DNA of 64,000 bases, taken from Streptomyces sp. CB09001 (GTDB taxonomy: Bacteria > Actinomycetota > Actinomycetes > Streptomycetales > Streptomycetaceae). Below are positions 8,425 to 21,773 of this stretch, one piece after another. The notes under the pieces were generated by a model. The model did no database searches. It was not told where the DNA came from and saw nothing but the letters and a program-made list of their open reading frames with translations. A program made the translations under genes and the position numbers. The stretch lies in contig NZ_CP026730.1 of assembly GCF_003369795.1 (NCBI RefSeq), forward strand, positions 5,943,001 through 6,007,000. The letters run 5' to 3'. Numbering within the stretch: position 1 is the first letter of the stretch; every line of letters starts with the position of its first letter.

Positions 8425-9555
8425 ATGACCGGCAGCAGGCCCGCCGCTTCCTTCACCGCCGACGACTACCGGGCCCGTATGGAGCGCGCCGCGCGTGCGG
8501 CCGCCGACGCCGGACTTGCCGGGCTGCTGGTGGCCCCCGGCCCGGACCTGGTGTGGCTCACCGGCTACGCGCCCACGGCGGACACCGAACGGCTCACCCT
8601 GCTCGTCCTCGCCCCGGACCGTGACCCCGTGCTCGTCGTCCCGACGCTCGAGGCCCCCGACGCGGCGAAGGCGGCGGGCGCCCCCGCCCTGACCCTGCGT
8701 GACTGGACCGACGGCAAGGACCCCTACGCGGCCACCGCCGCCCTCCTCGACGGATCCGGACGCCTCGGCATCAGCGACAACGCCTGGGCCATGCACCTGC
8801 TGGCCTTCCAGCGCACCCTGCCCGACACCTCGTACGCCTCCCTCACCGAGGCGCTGCCGATGCTCCGCGCGGTCAAGGACGCGGCGGAGCTGGAGCTGCT
8901 GGCGGCGGCGGGCGCGGCCGCGGACGCCGCCTTCGAGGAGATCCGGCAGGTCCGCTTCGGCGGGCGCCGGGAGTCCGAGGTCGCGGCCGACCTGGCCGGG
9001 TCGCTGCGCCGGTCGGGGCACTCCCAGGTCGACTTCACCATCGTCGCCTCGGGACCCAACGGCGCCAACCCGCACCACGAGGTCGGCGACCGCGTCATCG
9101 AGGACGGCGACATGGTCGTCCTCGACTTCGGCGGCCTCAAGGACGGCTACGGCTCGGACACCTCCCGCACCGTCCACGTCGGCGAACCCACCGACGAGGA
9201 ACGCCGGGTGCACGACCTGGTCCGTGAGGCGCAGGAGGCCGGTTTCCGGGCGGTGCGGCCCGGCGCCGCCTGCCAGGACGTGGACCGGGCCGCCCGCGCG
9301 GTCATCACCGACGCCGGGTACGGCGAGTACTTCATCCACCGCACCGGGCACGGCATCGGCGTCACGACCCACGAACCGCCGTACATGATCGAGGGCGAGG
9401 AACAGCCCCTGGTGCCCGGCATGTGCTTCTCCGTCGAGCCCGGCGTCTATCTGCCCGGCCGGTTCGGGGTACGCATCGAGGACATCGTCACCGTCACCGA
9501 GGACGGCGGCAGGCGGTTCAACGACACCACCCGGGAGATGGTCGTCGTCGGGTGA
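8425..9555 (+). CDS. M24 family metallopeptidase (Xaa-Pro aminopeptidase / prolidase type)
   Basis: A 376-residue pita-bread-fold peptidase. The N-terminal creatinase-like domain (about 15-140) contains the VWLTGYAP strand. The C-terminal catalytic domain has all five metal ligands: D234 (LDFGG), D245 (SDTSRT), H309 (HRTGHGIG), E338 (SVEPGVY) and E352 (RIEDIV). It is expected to cleave X-Pro bonds in the cytoplasm using two Mn or Co ions. GGGAGG precedes the ATG. It is followed at 73 bp by the APH-fold gene, probably in the same transcript. Confidence 0.9.
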   Translation: MTGSRPAASFTADDYRARMERAARAAADAGLAGLLVAPGPDLVWLTGYAPTADTERLTLLVLAPDRDPVLVVPTLEAPDAAKAAGAPALTLRDWTDGKDPYAATAALLDGSGRLGISDNAWAMHLLAFQRTLPDTSYASLTEALPMLRAVKDAAELELLAAAGAAADAAFEEIRQVRFGGRRESEVAADLAGSLRRSGHSQVDFTIVASGPNGANPHHEVGDRVIEDGDMVVLDFGGLKDGYGSDTSRTVHVGEPTDEERRVHDLVREAQEAGFRAVRPGAACQDVDRAARAVITDAGYGEYFIHRTGHGIGVTTHEPPYMIEGEEQPLVPGMCFSVEPGVYLPGRFGVRIEDIVTVTEDGGRRFNDTTREMVVVG

Positions 9556-9571
9556 CCGGTGACGGACCGAC

Positions 9572-9607
9572 CCCGAACGCCCCAGCAGACCCGAACGCCC
9601 CGGCAGA
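9572..9607. repeat. 18-bp tandem repeat, two copies
   Basis: CCCGAACGCCCCAGCAGA is followed directly by a second copy differing at one base. It lies in the spacer between the M24 peptidase and the APH-fold gene. No function is apparent. Confidence 0.8.
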
Positions 9608-9628
9608 CCCGGAGGACGACGGCGCGAC

Positions 9629-10573
9629 ATGACCCAGGCACCGACACCCACCGCGGACACCGTCCGCCGACTGGTCCGCTCCCTGCTGGGCGGGAGCACG
9701 GAACCCGACGTCCGGCCGGTCGCCGAGGGCACCCGACCCGGCACGTGGTGGGTCGGCACCCGGCACGTACTGCGGCTGGCCCCCGACCGGGAGACCGCGG
9801 TGCGCGGACGCCGCGAGTTGCGGCTGCGCGAACTGGTCCGGCCGTACGTCCCGGTCGCCCTGCCGACCAGCGTGGCGCACGGCGAGTGGGCGCCGGGACT
9901 CGCGTACACGCTGGACGCCAAGGTGGCCGGCGGGTCGGGCGAGGACCACGACGTGTCGGCCCTGGGCGAGGCGGACCTCGCGGCGCTGCTCACCGGCCTG
10001 CGCGAGGTGCCCGTCCGGCAGGCCGAGACGCTCGGCGTACCGCGGGCGGCCCCGCGCTCCCTGGAGGCCCTGCGGCAGTCCGCCGAGCGCGCCGCCCGCC
10101 GCCTCGCCGCGGCCGACGAGTTCGACACCGCGCGGCCGGAGCGGCTCACCCGGGAGGCGGCGGCCCAGCTCGGCGTCCAGCCGGGCGCGGCGGTCCTGGT
10201 CCACCACGGGCTGACCGGCGGGCACCTCGTGGTCAGCGCCGACGGCCGGGTGCGCGGCGTCCTCGGCTGGAGCGACGCGGTCCTCGGCGACCCGGCCGAG
10301 GACATCGCCGGACTCGCCCGCTCCGTGGGTTCACCGGCCGCCGTCCGCGCCGCCACCCTCGCCGGCTACGGCGCCCGGCCCTGCCTGCGCGGCCTGTGGC
10401 TGGCCCGCTGCGACGCGGTCGTCCACCTCGCGGAGGCACTCGACGGCCACTCCGGCGGGCCGCCGCCCGCGGCCGTGCCGCTGCTCAGGACCCGGCTGCG
10501 ACGCGCCTGGGAACCGATCCTCCTGGAACGCGTGACGGAGCTGCGCGACGACGGCCGGGACGACACCGCCTGA
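9629..10573 (+). CDS. Aminoglycoside-phosphotransferase-fold protein lacking catalytic residues (candidate pseudokinase)
   Basis: A 314-residue protein with the APH/choline-kinase layout. Where active relatives have HGDxxxxN, this protein reads HHGLTGGH (residues 192-199), so the catalytic Asp and the Asn are replaced. Where they have the Mg-binding DW/DFG-like Asp (typically IDWGDA...GDP), it reads GWSDAVLGDP with Gly213 at the Asp position. The fold is recognisable but phosphotransfer by the usual mechanism looks impossible. The gene is full length without frameshift, so a binding or regulatory role is more likely than simple decay. It lies 73 bp behind the M24 peptidase gene, and a second APH-type protein at 21774-22640 keeps both Asp residues. 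Confidence 0.7.
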   Translation: MTQAPTPTADTVRRLVRSLLGGSTEPDVRPVAEGTRPGTWWVGTRHVLRLAPDRETAVRGRRELRLRELVRPYVPVALPTSVAHGEWAPGLAYTLDAKVAGGSGEDHDVSALGEADLAALLTGLREVPVRQAETLGVPRAAPRSLEALRQSAERAARRLAAADEFDTARPERLTREAAAQLGVQPGAAVLVHHGLTGGHLVVSADGRVRGVLGWSDAVLGDPAEDIAGLARSVGSPAAVRAATLAGYGARPCLRGLWLARCDAVVHLAEALDGHSGGPPPAAVPLLRTRLRRAWEPILLERVTELRDDGRDDTA

Positions 10574-10590
10574 CCGCCTCGCACCCCTGC

Positions 10591-12336
10591 TCACTCCTGG
10601 ACCAGCACCACGCTCGACTCGCCCGGCACCCGCAGTATTCCGTTCGCGCCCGGGCCCTCCACCGGTTCCCACGCCGCGAGCACGTGGGCGGGCCGGTTGC
10701 CCAGGGGGATCGCCGCCGGTTCGGTGCCCAGGTTGACGGCCACCCGGATGTCGCCGCGCCGGAACGCGAGCCAGCGCCCCGTGCCGTCGTAGGCCACCCT
10801 GGTGTCGGCCAGGTCCGGGTCGGTCAGGTCCGGCAGCTCGGCGCGCAGGGCGATCAGCCGCCGGTACCAGTCCAGTACGCGCGCGTGCGGCTCGCGCTCC
10901 GGCTCCGACCAGTCGAGGCAGGAGCGCTCACGCGTCGCCGGGTCCTGCGGGTCGGGCACGTCCTCCTCCCGCCAGCCGTGCGCGGCGAACTCCCGCCGCC
11001 TGCCGCGCCGTACCGCCTCCGCCAGCTGCGGATCCGTGTGATCGGTGAAGAACTGCCACGGGGTGCCCGCCGCCCACTCCTCGCCCATGAACAGCATCGG
11101 CGTGAACGGCGCGGTCAGCGTCAGGGTGGCCGCGCAGGCGGCGAGGCCGGGGGAGACCAGGGACGCCAGACGGTCGCCCTGGGCCCGGTTGCCGACCTGG
11201 TCGTGGGTCTGGCTGTAGCCGGTCAGCCGGTGCGCGGCGACCCGGCCGCGGTCCAGCGCACGGCCGTGCGAGCGGCCCCGGAAACCGGAGTAGGTACCGT
11301 CGTGGAAGTAGCCCCGGGTCAGCGTCTTGGCGAGCGCCGCCAGCGGATCGCGCGCGAAGTCGGCGTAGTAGCCCTGCGACTCCCCGGTCAGCGCGGCGTG
11401 CAGCGCGTGGTGGAAGTCGTCGTTCCACTGCGCGTGCACCCCCAGACCGCCTTCCGCGCGCGGGGTGATGATCCGCGGGTCGTTCAGGTCGGACTCGGCG
11501 ATCAGGAAGAGCGGCCGCTCCAGGTCGCCCGCGAGGCCGTCCACGGCGGTCGACAACTGCTCCAGGAAATGACACGCGCGCGTGTCGACCAGGGCGTGCA
11601 CCGCGTCCAGGCGCAGCCCGTCGATCCGGTAGTCCCGCAGCCACGCCAGCGCGCCGTCCACCAGATACGCCCGCACCTCGTCGGAGCCGGGCGCGTCCAG
11701 GTTCACGGCGACGCCCCAGGGCGTGTGGTGGGTGTCGGTGAAGTACGGGCCGAAGGCGGGCAGGTGGTTGCCGGACGGGCCCAGGTGGTTGTGCACCACG
11801 TCCAGGACCACGCCGAGCCCGAGGGCGTGCGCCCGGTCGACGAACCGTTTCAGCGCCTCGGGCCCGCCGTACGGCTCGTGCACCGCCCACAGCGAGACCC
11901 CCTCGTACCCCCAGCCGTGCCGCCCGGGGAAAGGGCACAGCGGCATCAACTCGACGTGTGTGACGCCCAGTCCCGCCAGGTGTCCGAGGCGCTCCGCGGC
12001 GGCGTCCAGCGTCCCCTCGGGGGTGTACGTCCCCACGTGCAGCTCGTACAGGACGCCGCCGGGCAGTGGACGTCCGGCCCACGGAGTGCGCCACGCGAAC
12101 CGCCCGTGGTCGACCACCGCGCTGAGCCCGTCGGGACCGTCCGGCTGGCGGCGCGAGCGGGGGTCCGGCAGCACCGGCCCGTCGTCCACCGCGAAGCCGT
12201 AGCGCGAACCGTCCCGCGCCCGGGCCTCGCCGCACCACCACCCCGGCCGCTCCGGGTCGCGCTCCAGCGCGCGCGTGGCGCCGTCGCACTGCAATGTCAC
12301 TCGGCCGGCATGTGGTGCCCACACCTCGAACTGCAC
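10591..12336 (-). CDS. treZ: Malto-oligosyltrehalose trehalohydrolase (TreZ)
   Basis: A 581-residue GH13 enzyme that releases trehalose from maltooligosyl-trehalose made by TreY. It begins with an N-terminal CBM48-like domain (MQFEVWAPHAG). The catalytic barrel has DVVHNHLGPSGN, the nucleophile D244 (IDGLRLDAVHAL), the acid/base E281 (FLIAESD) and the SQTHDQVGNR segment typical of TreZ. Length matches the family. The start is GTG at 12336, preceded by an AAGGGGAA ribosome-binding site. TreY and GlgX are on the same strand further upstream, separated by the plus-strand FHA and M14 genes. Confidence 0.95.
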   Translation of the reverse strand: MQFEVWAPHAGRVTLQCDGATRALERDPERPGWWCGEARARDGSRYGFAVDDGPVLPDPRSRRQPDGPDGLSAVVDHGRFAWRTPWAGRPLPGGVLYELHVGTYTPEGTLDAAAERLGHLAGLGVTHVELMPLCPFPGRHGWGYEGVSLWAVHEPYGGPEALKRFVDRAHALGLGVVLDVVHNHLGPSGNHLPAFGPYFTDTHHTPWGVAVNLDAPGSDEVRAYLVDGALAWLRDYRIDGLRLDAVHALVDTRACHFLEQLSTAVDGLAGDLERPLFLIAESDLNDPRIITPRAEGGLGVHAQWNDDFHHALHAALTGESQGYYADFARDPLAALAKTLTRGYFHDGTYSGFRGRSHGRALDRGRVAAHRLTGYSQTHDQVGNRAQGDRLASLVSPGLAACAATLTLTAPFTPMLFMGEEWAAGTPWQFFTDHTDPQLAEAVRRGRRREFAAHGWREEDVPDPQDPATRERSCLDWSEPEREPHARVLDWYRRLIALRAELPDLTDPDLADTRVAYDGTGRWLAFRRGDIRVAVNLGTEPAAIPLGNRPAHVLAAWEPVEGPGANGILRVPGESSVVLVQE

Positions 12337-12477
12337 GGACGGTTCCCCTTCGTCTGCTCACCGTGATGTAGCGCGTCCATGTTCCAGCACGAGGGGATCA
12401 TTCCGCTGAGGATTGCCCTCGCTCGCGGCGGGTGTCGTGACGCTCGCGCGCGGGGCGGTCGCCGTTTTCCCGTTTTC

Positions 12478-12513
12478 TGGACACTCCGGCTCCGCTGACC
12501 GACAATCAGCTGC
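12478..12513 (+). promoter_or_regulatory. Sigma-HrdB-like promoter with predicted leaderless start
   Basis: TGGACA (12478-12483), a 17-bp spacer and GACAAT (12501-12506) fit a housekeeping promoter. The GTG start of the DUF1707-FHA gene comes seven bases after the -10, so the transcript probably begins at or next to the start codon. No ribosome-binding site is present, consistent with a leaderless mRNA. Confidence 0.6.
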
Positions 12514-13065
12514 GTGACGTCGTCCTTCGAGTTCCCCACGTACCCCGCGCGGCTGTCCGACGCGGAGCGCGACAAGGCGCTGAGCGTGCTCCGGGACGGC
12601 GTCGCCATGGGGCGCCTGTCGCACGACACGTTCATCCGCCGGATGGAGCTGGCGCTCGCCGCCCGCCGCCTGGAGGAGCTGGCCGTGCTCACCGCCGACC
12701 TGCACACCGAGAGCCGGGTGTCCCGGCTGGTGTTCGGCACCGTCGAGGCGGTGTCCGGGTTCGGCGTACGACTCGGCCGGGCGTGGCGGGCCGAGCGGCT
12801 GCCCAAGCTGCTGCTGCCGCATCCCGGCGCCGGACATCCGCTGCGCATAGGGCGCGATCCGGCCAGCGGACTGCGGCTGAGCCACGAGACGGTCTCCCGG
12901 GTGCACGCGGAACTCAGCCTTCAGGGCGGCATGTGGGTACTGCGTGACCTGGGCTCCACGAACGGCACCACGGTCAACGGACGGCGCGTCATCGGCGCGG
13001 CCGTCGTCCGCGAGGGCGATCAGATCGGTTTCGGCGGGATGTCCTTCCGCCTGGCGGCGAACTGA
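12514..13065 (+). CDS. DUF1707 and FHA domain protein
   Basis: A 183-residue soluble protein. Residues about 11-65 form the DUF1707 (SHOCT-like) domain (LSDAERDKALSVLRDGVAMG...RLEELAVLTADL). Residues about 108-175 form an FHA phosphothreonine-binding domain with the core LRIGRDPASG, SRVHAEL and DLGSTNGTTVNG. FHA domains bind phosphothreonine peptides, so this is probably a reader in Ser/Thr-kinase signalling; no kinase gene is adjacent. The GTG start has no Shine-Dalgarno and sits seven bases behind a -10 element. It is divergent from treZ. Confidence 0.85.
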   Translation: MTSSFEFPTYPARLSDAERDKALSVLRDGVAMGRLSHDTFIRRMELALAARRLEELAVLTADLHTESRVSRLVFGTVEAVSGFGVRLGRAWRAERLPKLLLPHPGAGHPLRIGRDPASGLRLSHETVSRVHAELSLQGGMWVLRDLGSTNGTTVNGRRVIGAAVVREGDQIGFGGMSFRLAAN

Positions 13066-13163
13066 CGCGACCCGGCGGCCGCCCTCCGGGTAGATCCATG
13101 GCCCGCGCCTCACTCGGAGTCGTGACCGTCTCCGTGGCTCAAACCGCTTTGCTTTTCACGGTG

Positions 13164-13194
13164 TTGACGTACCCCGCAAGTCGTGACTGACTGT
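13164..13194 (+). promoter_or_regulatory. Possible promoter of the M14 carboxypeptidase gene
   Basis: TTGACG at 13164-13169 is a good -35. The best -10 candidate about 18 bp downstream (TGACTG/GACTGT) is weak. It lies 20-50 bp before the coding start. Confidence 0.35.
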
Positions 13195-13214
13195 GCGTAC
13201 ACCGCGCACACCAG

Positions 13215-14600
13215 GTGAATCGACGGCCCGCTTCGTGGAGGTGTGCCCTGCCGCCCCTCCTGCGCTACCCGACCGTGGACGAGCTGGGTGCCCGGGCCGC
13301 CGCACTCGTCGCCCGGTACCCCCGACACGCCCGGCTGCGCCGTGTCGGCACATCCCGCGCGGGGAGTCCGCTGCTACTGCTCTCCGTCGGCCACGGCAGC
13401 CGCCAGGTCCTCGTCGTCGGCGGCCCGCACGCGAACGAGCCCGTGGGCGGCGCCACCGCCCTGCGGCTGGCCGAGCGGGCCGTGGCCGACCCCCGGCTCA
13501 CCGAGGGCGCCGACGCCACCTGGAACCTGCTGCTCTGCGTCGACCCCGACGGCCTGCGCCGCAACGAGGGCTGGCTCACCGGCCCCTACACCCTGGGCCG
13601 CTACGCCCGGAACTTCTTCCGGCCCGGCTTCCTGGAGCAGCCCGAGTGGCTGCCCGACGGCCCGGACCGCGCCTCGCTGCCCGAGACCCGGACCCTGCTC
13701 GCGCTCCAGGACGAACTGCGGCCCTTCCTGCAGTGCTCCCTGCACGGCGTGGACGTCGGCGGCGGCTTCGTCGAGCTGACCCACGAGCTGCCCGGCCTCG
13801 CCCAGCGCATCTCCCACACCGCGGCCCGCCTCGGCATACCCCGCGAACTCGGCGCCTACGACACCTTGTACTGGCCCGACCTCGGACCCGCCGTCTACCG
13901 CATCCCGCCGCCCCGCCGCGGCGACCTGACCGCCGCCATCACCGAGGCCGCCGTCGACTCGACCTGGTGCCACCCGCGGCGCCACGGCACCGTCACCGCG
14001 GTCGTCGAGGCTCCCATGTGGGGCGTGGCGGCCGTGGCGGACGACTCGCCCCCCGTCGACCGCGACGGCGTCCTGCGCACCGTGAGCCGCACCCTGCGCC
14101 ACGACACCCGCCGCCTGCGCCGCGTCCTCGCCCGGCTCAGGCCCCACCTCGCCGCCGTGCCGGAGGCGGCGCACCTGCTCGCACCGGTCGACGACTACCT
14201 GCTGGTCTGCCCCCGGCTCGCCGACGAGTGGGACCCCGACACCGACGACGGGACCGACCGCTCACTGCCGCCGATGAACACCTCCCACCTCGTGGCGCTG
14301 CGGCTGGCCGGACGCCGCCTGTCGCTGCGCACCGCGGGGCTGCTGCACCAGCTGGTCACCCGTACCGGCGGTGATCCGGCGGGCGTCCTGTCCGAGCTGG
14401 ACCGGCTCGTCGACGAGGGCTGCGCCGACTACCGCGACGGCTGCGGGGCACACTGGATACCCGTCGGGCGCCAGGTGGAGTACCAGACCCGGGTCGTGCT
14501 CGCCGCGTTCGAACTGGCCGGACGGCGTACCGGTGCGGGCACCCGCCCGGGCGAGCCCGGCCGGGGTTCCGAGGCCGCGGTGCCGATGCACCGCGACTGA
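13215..14600 (+). CDS. M14 family zinc carboxypeptidase-like protein
   Basis: A 461-residue protein with an N-terminal M14 fold. Zinc ligands are visible as GGPHANEP (H72, E75) and CSLHGVD (H177), with a general base candidate E265 in VVEAPMWG. No signal peptide is visible, so it is probably cytoplasmic. The start is uncertain. The listed GTG lacks a ribosome-binding site, whereas GGAGG is well placed for an in-frame CTG at 13248 that would begin PPLLRYPTVDELG. The C-terminal 150 residues carry no motif I recognise. It is convergent with treY, 7 bp between stops. Confidence 0.75.
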   Translation: MNRRPASWRCALPPLLRYPTVDELGARAAALVARYPRHARLRRVGTSRAGSPLLLLSVGHGSRQVLVVGGPHANEPVGGATALRLAERAVADPRLTEGADATWNLLLCVDPDGLRRNEGWLTGPYTLGRYARNFFRPGFLEQPEWLPDGPDRASLPETRTLLALQDELRPFLQCSLHGVDVGGGFVELTHELPGLAQRISHTAARLGIPRELGAYDTLYWPDLGPAVYRIPPPRRGDLTAAITEAAVDSTWCHPRRHGTVTAVVEAPMWGVAAVADDSPPVDRDGVLRTVSRTLRHDTRRLRRVLARLRPHLAAVPEAAHLLAPVDDYLLVCPRLADEWDPDTDDGTDRSLPPMNTSHLVALRLAGRRLSLRTAGLLHQLVTRTGGDPAGVLSELDRLVDEGCADYRDGCGAHWIPVGRQVEYQTRVVLAAFELAGRRTGAGTRPGEPGRGSEAAVPMHRD

Positions 14601-14607
14601 CCCGCGC

Positions 14608-17034
<2,427 letters not shown>

Positions 17035-17140
17035 GGAAACCTACGTACCCGCCCTGTCGCCCTTCCTGTCACCTTTCCCCCTGCACGGGTGCAGGGAGGA
17101 AGGGACGGGGCCTACGGGCCGCCCGCACCCGCCGGCCGGC

Positions 17141-19249
<2,109 letters not shown>

Positions 19250-19585
19250 GAACACGACTCTTTCAGGTGTGGGGCGCCGGTGCGGACGCCTTGGCTCCGA
19301 GTCCCCCGGAAGTCTCCCCGAAAGTGAGGCGACCACCTAGCACGTACGTCCTCCTACCCACCCGAGGGGCGTTCCCTCCGTACGGGTCCCCGGGGCGGGC
19401 GCGGGGCCGCCCTTCCGGTACCCGGCCACGTCACCGCTATGAATCCGCTCACTCCCCGGTGTGAGCGCGCGCGGAACACGCCTGTGGATCAAGGAGGTTG
19501 GCAAAACCGGCCCGTCCATCGGGCTGCACCGCGGACCGCTACCGGAGTACCCTTCCTTGATCGTTGGGACGGGGTGTCCCCGGCA
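19250..19585. other. 336-bp divergent intergenic region between glgX and the HEPN gene
   Basis: No convincing gene was found. It contains AAGGAGG at about 19491-19497 directly followed by TTGGCAAAACCGG, too close to act as a normal ribosome-binding site for that TTG. A TACCCT hexamer at 19546-19551 is a weak -10 candidate for the rightward gene. In-frame upstream codons extend the rightward ORF to 19439, but that translation lacks conserved character. Confidence 0.4.
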
Positions 19586-20863
19586 GTGTCCGGGGGAGCG
19601 GAAGGCGGTACTCGGGTGGGCTCGGGAGGGCTGGAGCTGCCTCCTGGTGACGACGGTCACCAGGGGAACTCCACGGACGTCCCGCCCGGTGCGGTGTCCC
19701 TGGCGCGGCCGATGAACGCGGGCGCGATCGGTCCGGAGCTGGACTGGGACGCCGGGGCCTGGCACGAGGTGCGCACCCGTGCGCAGCGGGCGGGCCGGGC
19801 CTACATCTGGCTGAACCTGGTCGAGCAGCGGCTGCGCGCGGTCGTGGCCGCCGTCCTGCGGCCGGTCTACGAACCGGTCCACGGCGACGACTGGGTGGTC
19901 GCCGCCGCCGGCCCCGCCGGCCAGGAGTGGGTGCAGCGCGCCGTCGCGGTCCGCGAGGTCAGCCGCCGCAAGGGCTACCTGCTCGACCCGGCCGACGACA
20001 ACGTCCTCAGCTTCCTCACCCTGCCGCAGCTGCGCGAGCTGATGGTGCAGCACTGGCCCTGCTTCGAGCCCTACGTGGACGAGCGCCGCGACGTCGAACT
20101 CGCGCTGGACGAGCTGGAGGTCACCCGCAACGTCGTCTCCCGCAACCGGGCCCTGTCCGAGGCCGTCCTGAACCAGGCCGAGCGGGCCTCGGCGCGGCTG
20201 CTCGAAGTGCTCGGCGCGGGCAGCGACGTGCCGTCCGCGCGCCGGCTGCCGGTGGACGCCGTGGAGGACCTGGTCGGGGACCGCTACGCGGACGTGGTCG
20301 CCGTGCACTCGGACCGGGTGCGGCTGCTGCGCCAGTTCCCGGCGGAGGACCTGTTCGGCAGCGCCCGCCGCGTGGACGCCCTCGGCATCGGCCTCAACCT
20401 GCTCGTGCAGAACTTCTCCGGCCGCCGCCTGCTGCGGATGGCCGAGGGCGGCGGCCGGGTACGACTGCTCTTCCTGAACCCGGCCTCCAGCGCCATCAAG
20501 CGCCGCGAGCGCGAACTGGGCATCAAGCGGGGCGAGCTGAGTCGCGCCGTGGAGATGAACATCCTGCACATGCGCCGCGTGCGGGCCCGGCTGCGGGACC
20601 CGGGGGCCTTCGAGATCCAGGTCTTCGACGAGACGCCCCGCTTCACGGCCTACCTCGTGGACGGCGACGGCGCCGACGGCATCGCGGTGGTGCAGTCCTA
20701 CCTGCGCCGCACCCGGGGCATGGAGGCGCCGGTCCTGGTCCTGCGCAACGGGCGGAACGGCGGAAAGGTCGTGAAGTCGGACCGCGTCGACGAGGCCGGG
20801 CTTTTCCCCACCTACCGTGAGGAATTCGAGCTGATGTGGGCGGATTCGAGGCCGGTGTCGTGA
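19586..20863 (+). CDS. SAV2148-family HEPN domain protein
   Basis: About 425 residues. I recognise the Streptomyces SAV2148-type HEPN family from GPELDWDAGAWHEVRTRAQR, GRAYIWLNLVEQRLRAVV and the strongly conserved C terminus GLFPTYREEFELMWADS. The family is conserved in Streptomyces but its function is not established. HEPN folds often act as RNases or partners of nucleotidyltransferases, yet no RxxxxH motif was confirmed here and no toxin-antitoxin partner is adjacent. The start is uncertain: GTG codons at 19574, 19586 and 19616 are in frame. 19616 has the best Shine-Dalgarno (GGAAGG), while 19586 matches my memory of homologues. Confidence 0.75.
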   Translation: MSGGAEGGTRVGSGGLELPPGDDGHQGNSTDVPPGAVSLARPMNAGAIGPELDWDAGAWHEVRTRAQRAGRAYIWLNLVEQRLRAVVAAVLRPVYEPVHGDDWVVAAAGPAGQEWVQRAVAVREVSRRKGYLLDPADDNVLSFLTLPQLRELMVQHWPCFEPYVDERRDVELALDELEVTRNVVSRNRALSEAVLNQAERASARLLEVLGAGSDVPSARRLPVDAVEDLVGDRYADVVAVHSDRVRLLRQFPAEDLFGSARRVDALGIGLNLLVQNFSGRRLLRMAEGGGRVRLLFLNPASSAIKRRERELGIKRGELSRAVEMNILHMRRVRARLRDPGAFEIQVFDETPRFTAYLVDGDGADGIAVVQSYLRRTRGMEAPVLVLRNGRNGGKVVKSDRVDEAGLFPTYREEFELMWADSRPVS

Positions 20864-20977
20864 AGACGGGCCCGGGGTCGGTGCGGGCATAAGCGGAATG
20901 CGATCCTCTGATTGTCAGTGGCCCGTGCGAGGGTGGAGACCACTGGGGGAACGCACCACCAAGAAGGGGGACCGCCC

Positions 20978-21712
20978 ATGGGCTGGCACCGGGAGCTGCT
21001 GATCGGCTTCGACCTGGAGACGACGGGCACCGATCCGCGCGAGGCGCGCATCGTCACGGGTGCCGTGATCGAGGTCAGGGGCTCACAGCCGCTCGGCCGG
21101 CGGGAGTGGCTGGCCGACCCCGGGGTGGAGATCCCGGCGGACGCGGTCGCGGTGCACGGCATCAGCAACGAACGCGCGGCCCGTGAGGGCCGGCCCGCCG
21201 ACCAGGTGGCGGACGCCATCGCCACGGTCCTCGTGGACCACTGGAAGGCGGGCGTCCCGGTCGTCGCCTACAACGCGGCCTTCGACCTCACCCTGCTCTC
21301 CGCCGAACTGCGGCGCCACGCACTGCCGTCCCTGCGCGAGCGGCTGGGCGGCCTGGACCCCGCCCCGGTCATCGACCCGTACACCATCGACCGATCCGTC
21401 GACCGCTACCGCCGGGGCAAACGCAATCTGGAAGCCGTCTGCCGGGAGTACGGGGTCCCGCTCGACGCCGCCCACGACGCCACGGCCGACGCCCTCGCCG
21501 CGGCCCGGCTCGCCTGTGCGATAGCCGGCCGCCACCCCAAGGTCGCGGCCCTCGGCCCGGCGGACCTGCACCGCCGCCAGATCGAGTGGTACGCCGAGTG
21601 GGCGGCGGACTTCCAGAGCTTCCTGCGCCGCAAGGGCGACGCCACGGCCGTCGTCGACGGGACCTGGCCGCTGCGCGAGCCGGCCGGGGAACCGGCCGAC
21701 GAGCGGGTCTGA
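20978..21712 (+). CDS. DnaQ-like DEDDh 3'-5' exonuclease (DNA polymerase III epsilon family)
   Basis: A 244-residue exonuclease. ExoI is D12-L-E14 (GFDLETTGTD), ExoII is the Asp in YNAAFDL (D103), and ExoIII is H166-DATA-D171, giving a complete DEDDh catalytic set. It lacks a polymerase or UvrC-like domain, so it is a stand-alone proofreading or RNase-T-like nuclease. The ATG is preceded by AAGAAGGGGG. The C-terminal 70 residues (LHRRQIEWYAEWAADFQSFL) are typical of Streptomyces members. Confidence 0.88.
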   Translation: MGWHRELLIGFDLETTGTDPREARIVTGAVIEVRGSQPLGRREWLADPGVEIPADAVAVHGISNERAAREGRPADQVADAIATVLVDHWKAGVPVVAYNAAFDLTLLSAELRRHALPSLRERLGGLDPAPVIDPYTIDRSVDRYRRGKRNLEAVCREYGVPLDAAHDATADALAAARLACAIAGRHPKVAALGPADLHRRQIEWYAEWAADFQSFLRRKGDATAVVDGTWPLREPAGEPADERV

Positions 21713-21773
21713 CCCGGACCCTTCACGCCTGCGGACGACCCGAGGGGCAGCTACGAGAGCGAGGCCTCGAGAG

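Noticed and set aside
7453..10356. A 967-codon minus-strand open frame across the metallophosphoesterase, M24 and APH-fold genes
   Set aside because: It is a frame shadow of the three genes; no domain or ribosome-binding site supports it.
9559..12366. A 935-codon plus-strand open frame over the APH-fold and treZ genes
   Set aside because: Arg/Pro/Gly-rich translation antisense to treZ; it reflects codon bias, not a gene.
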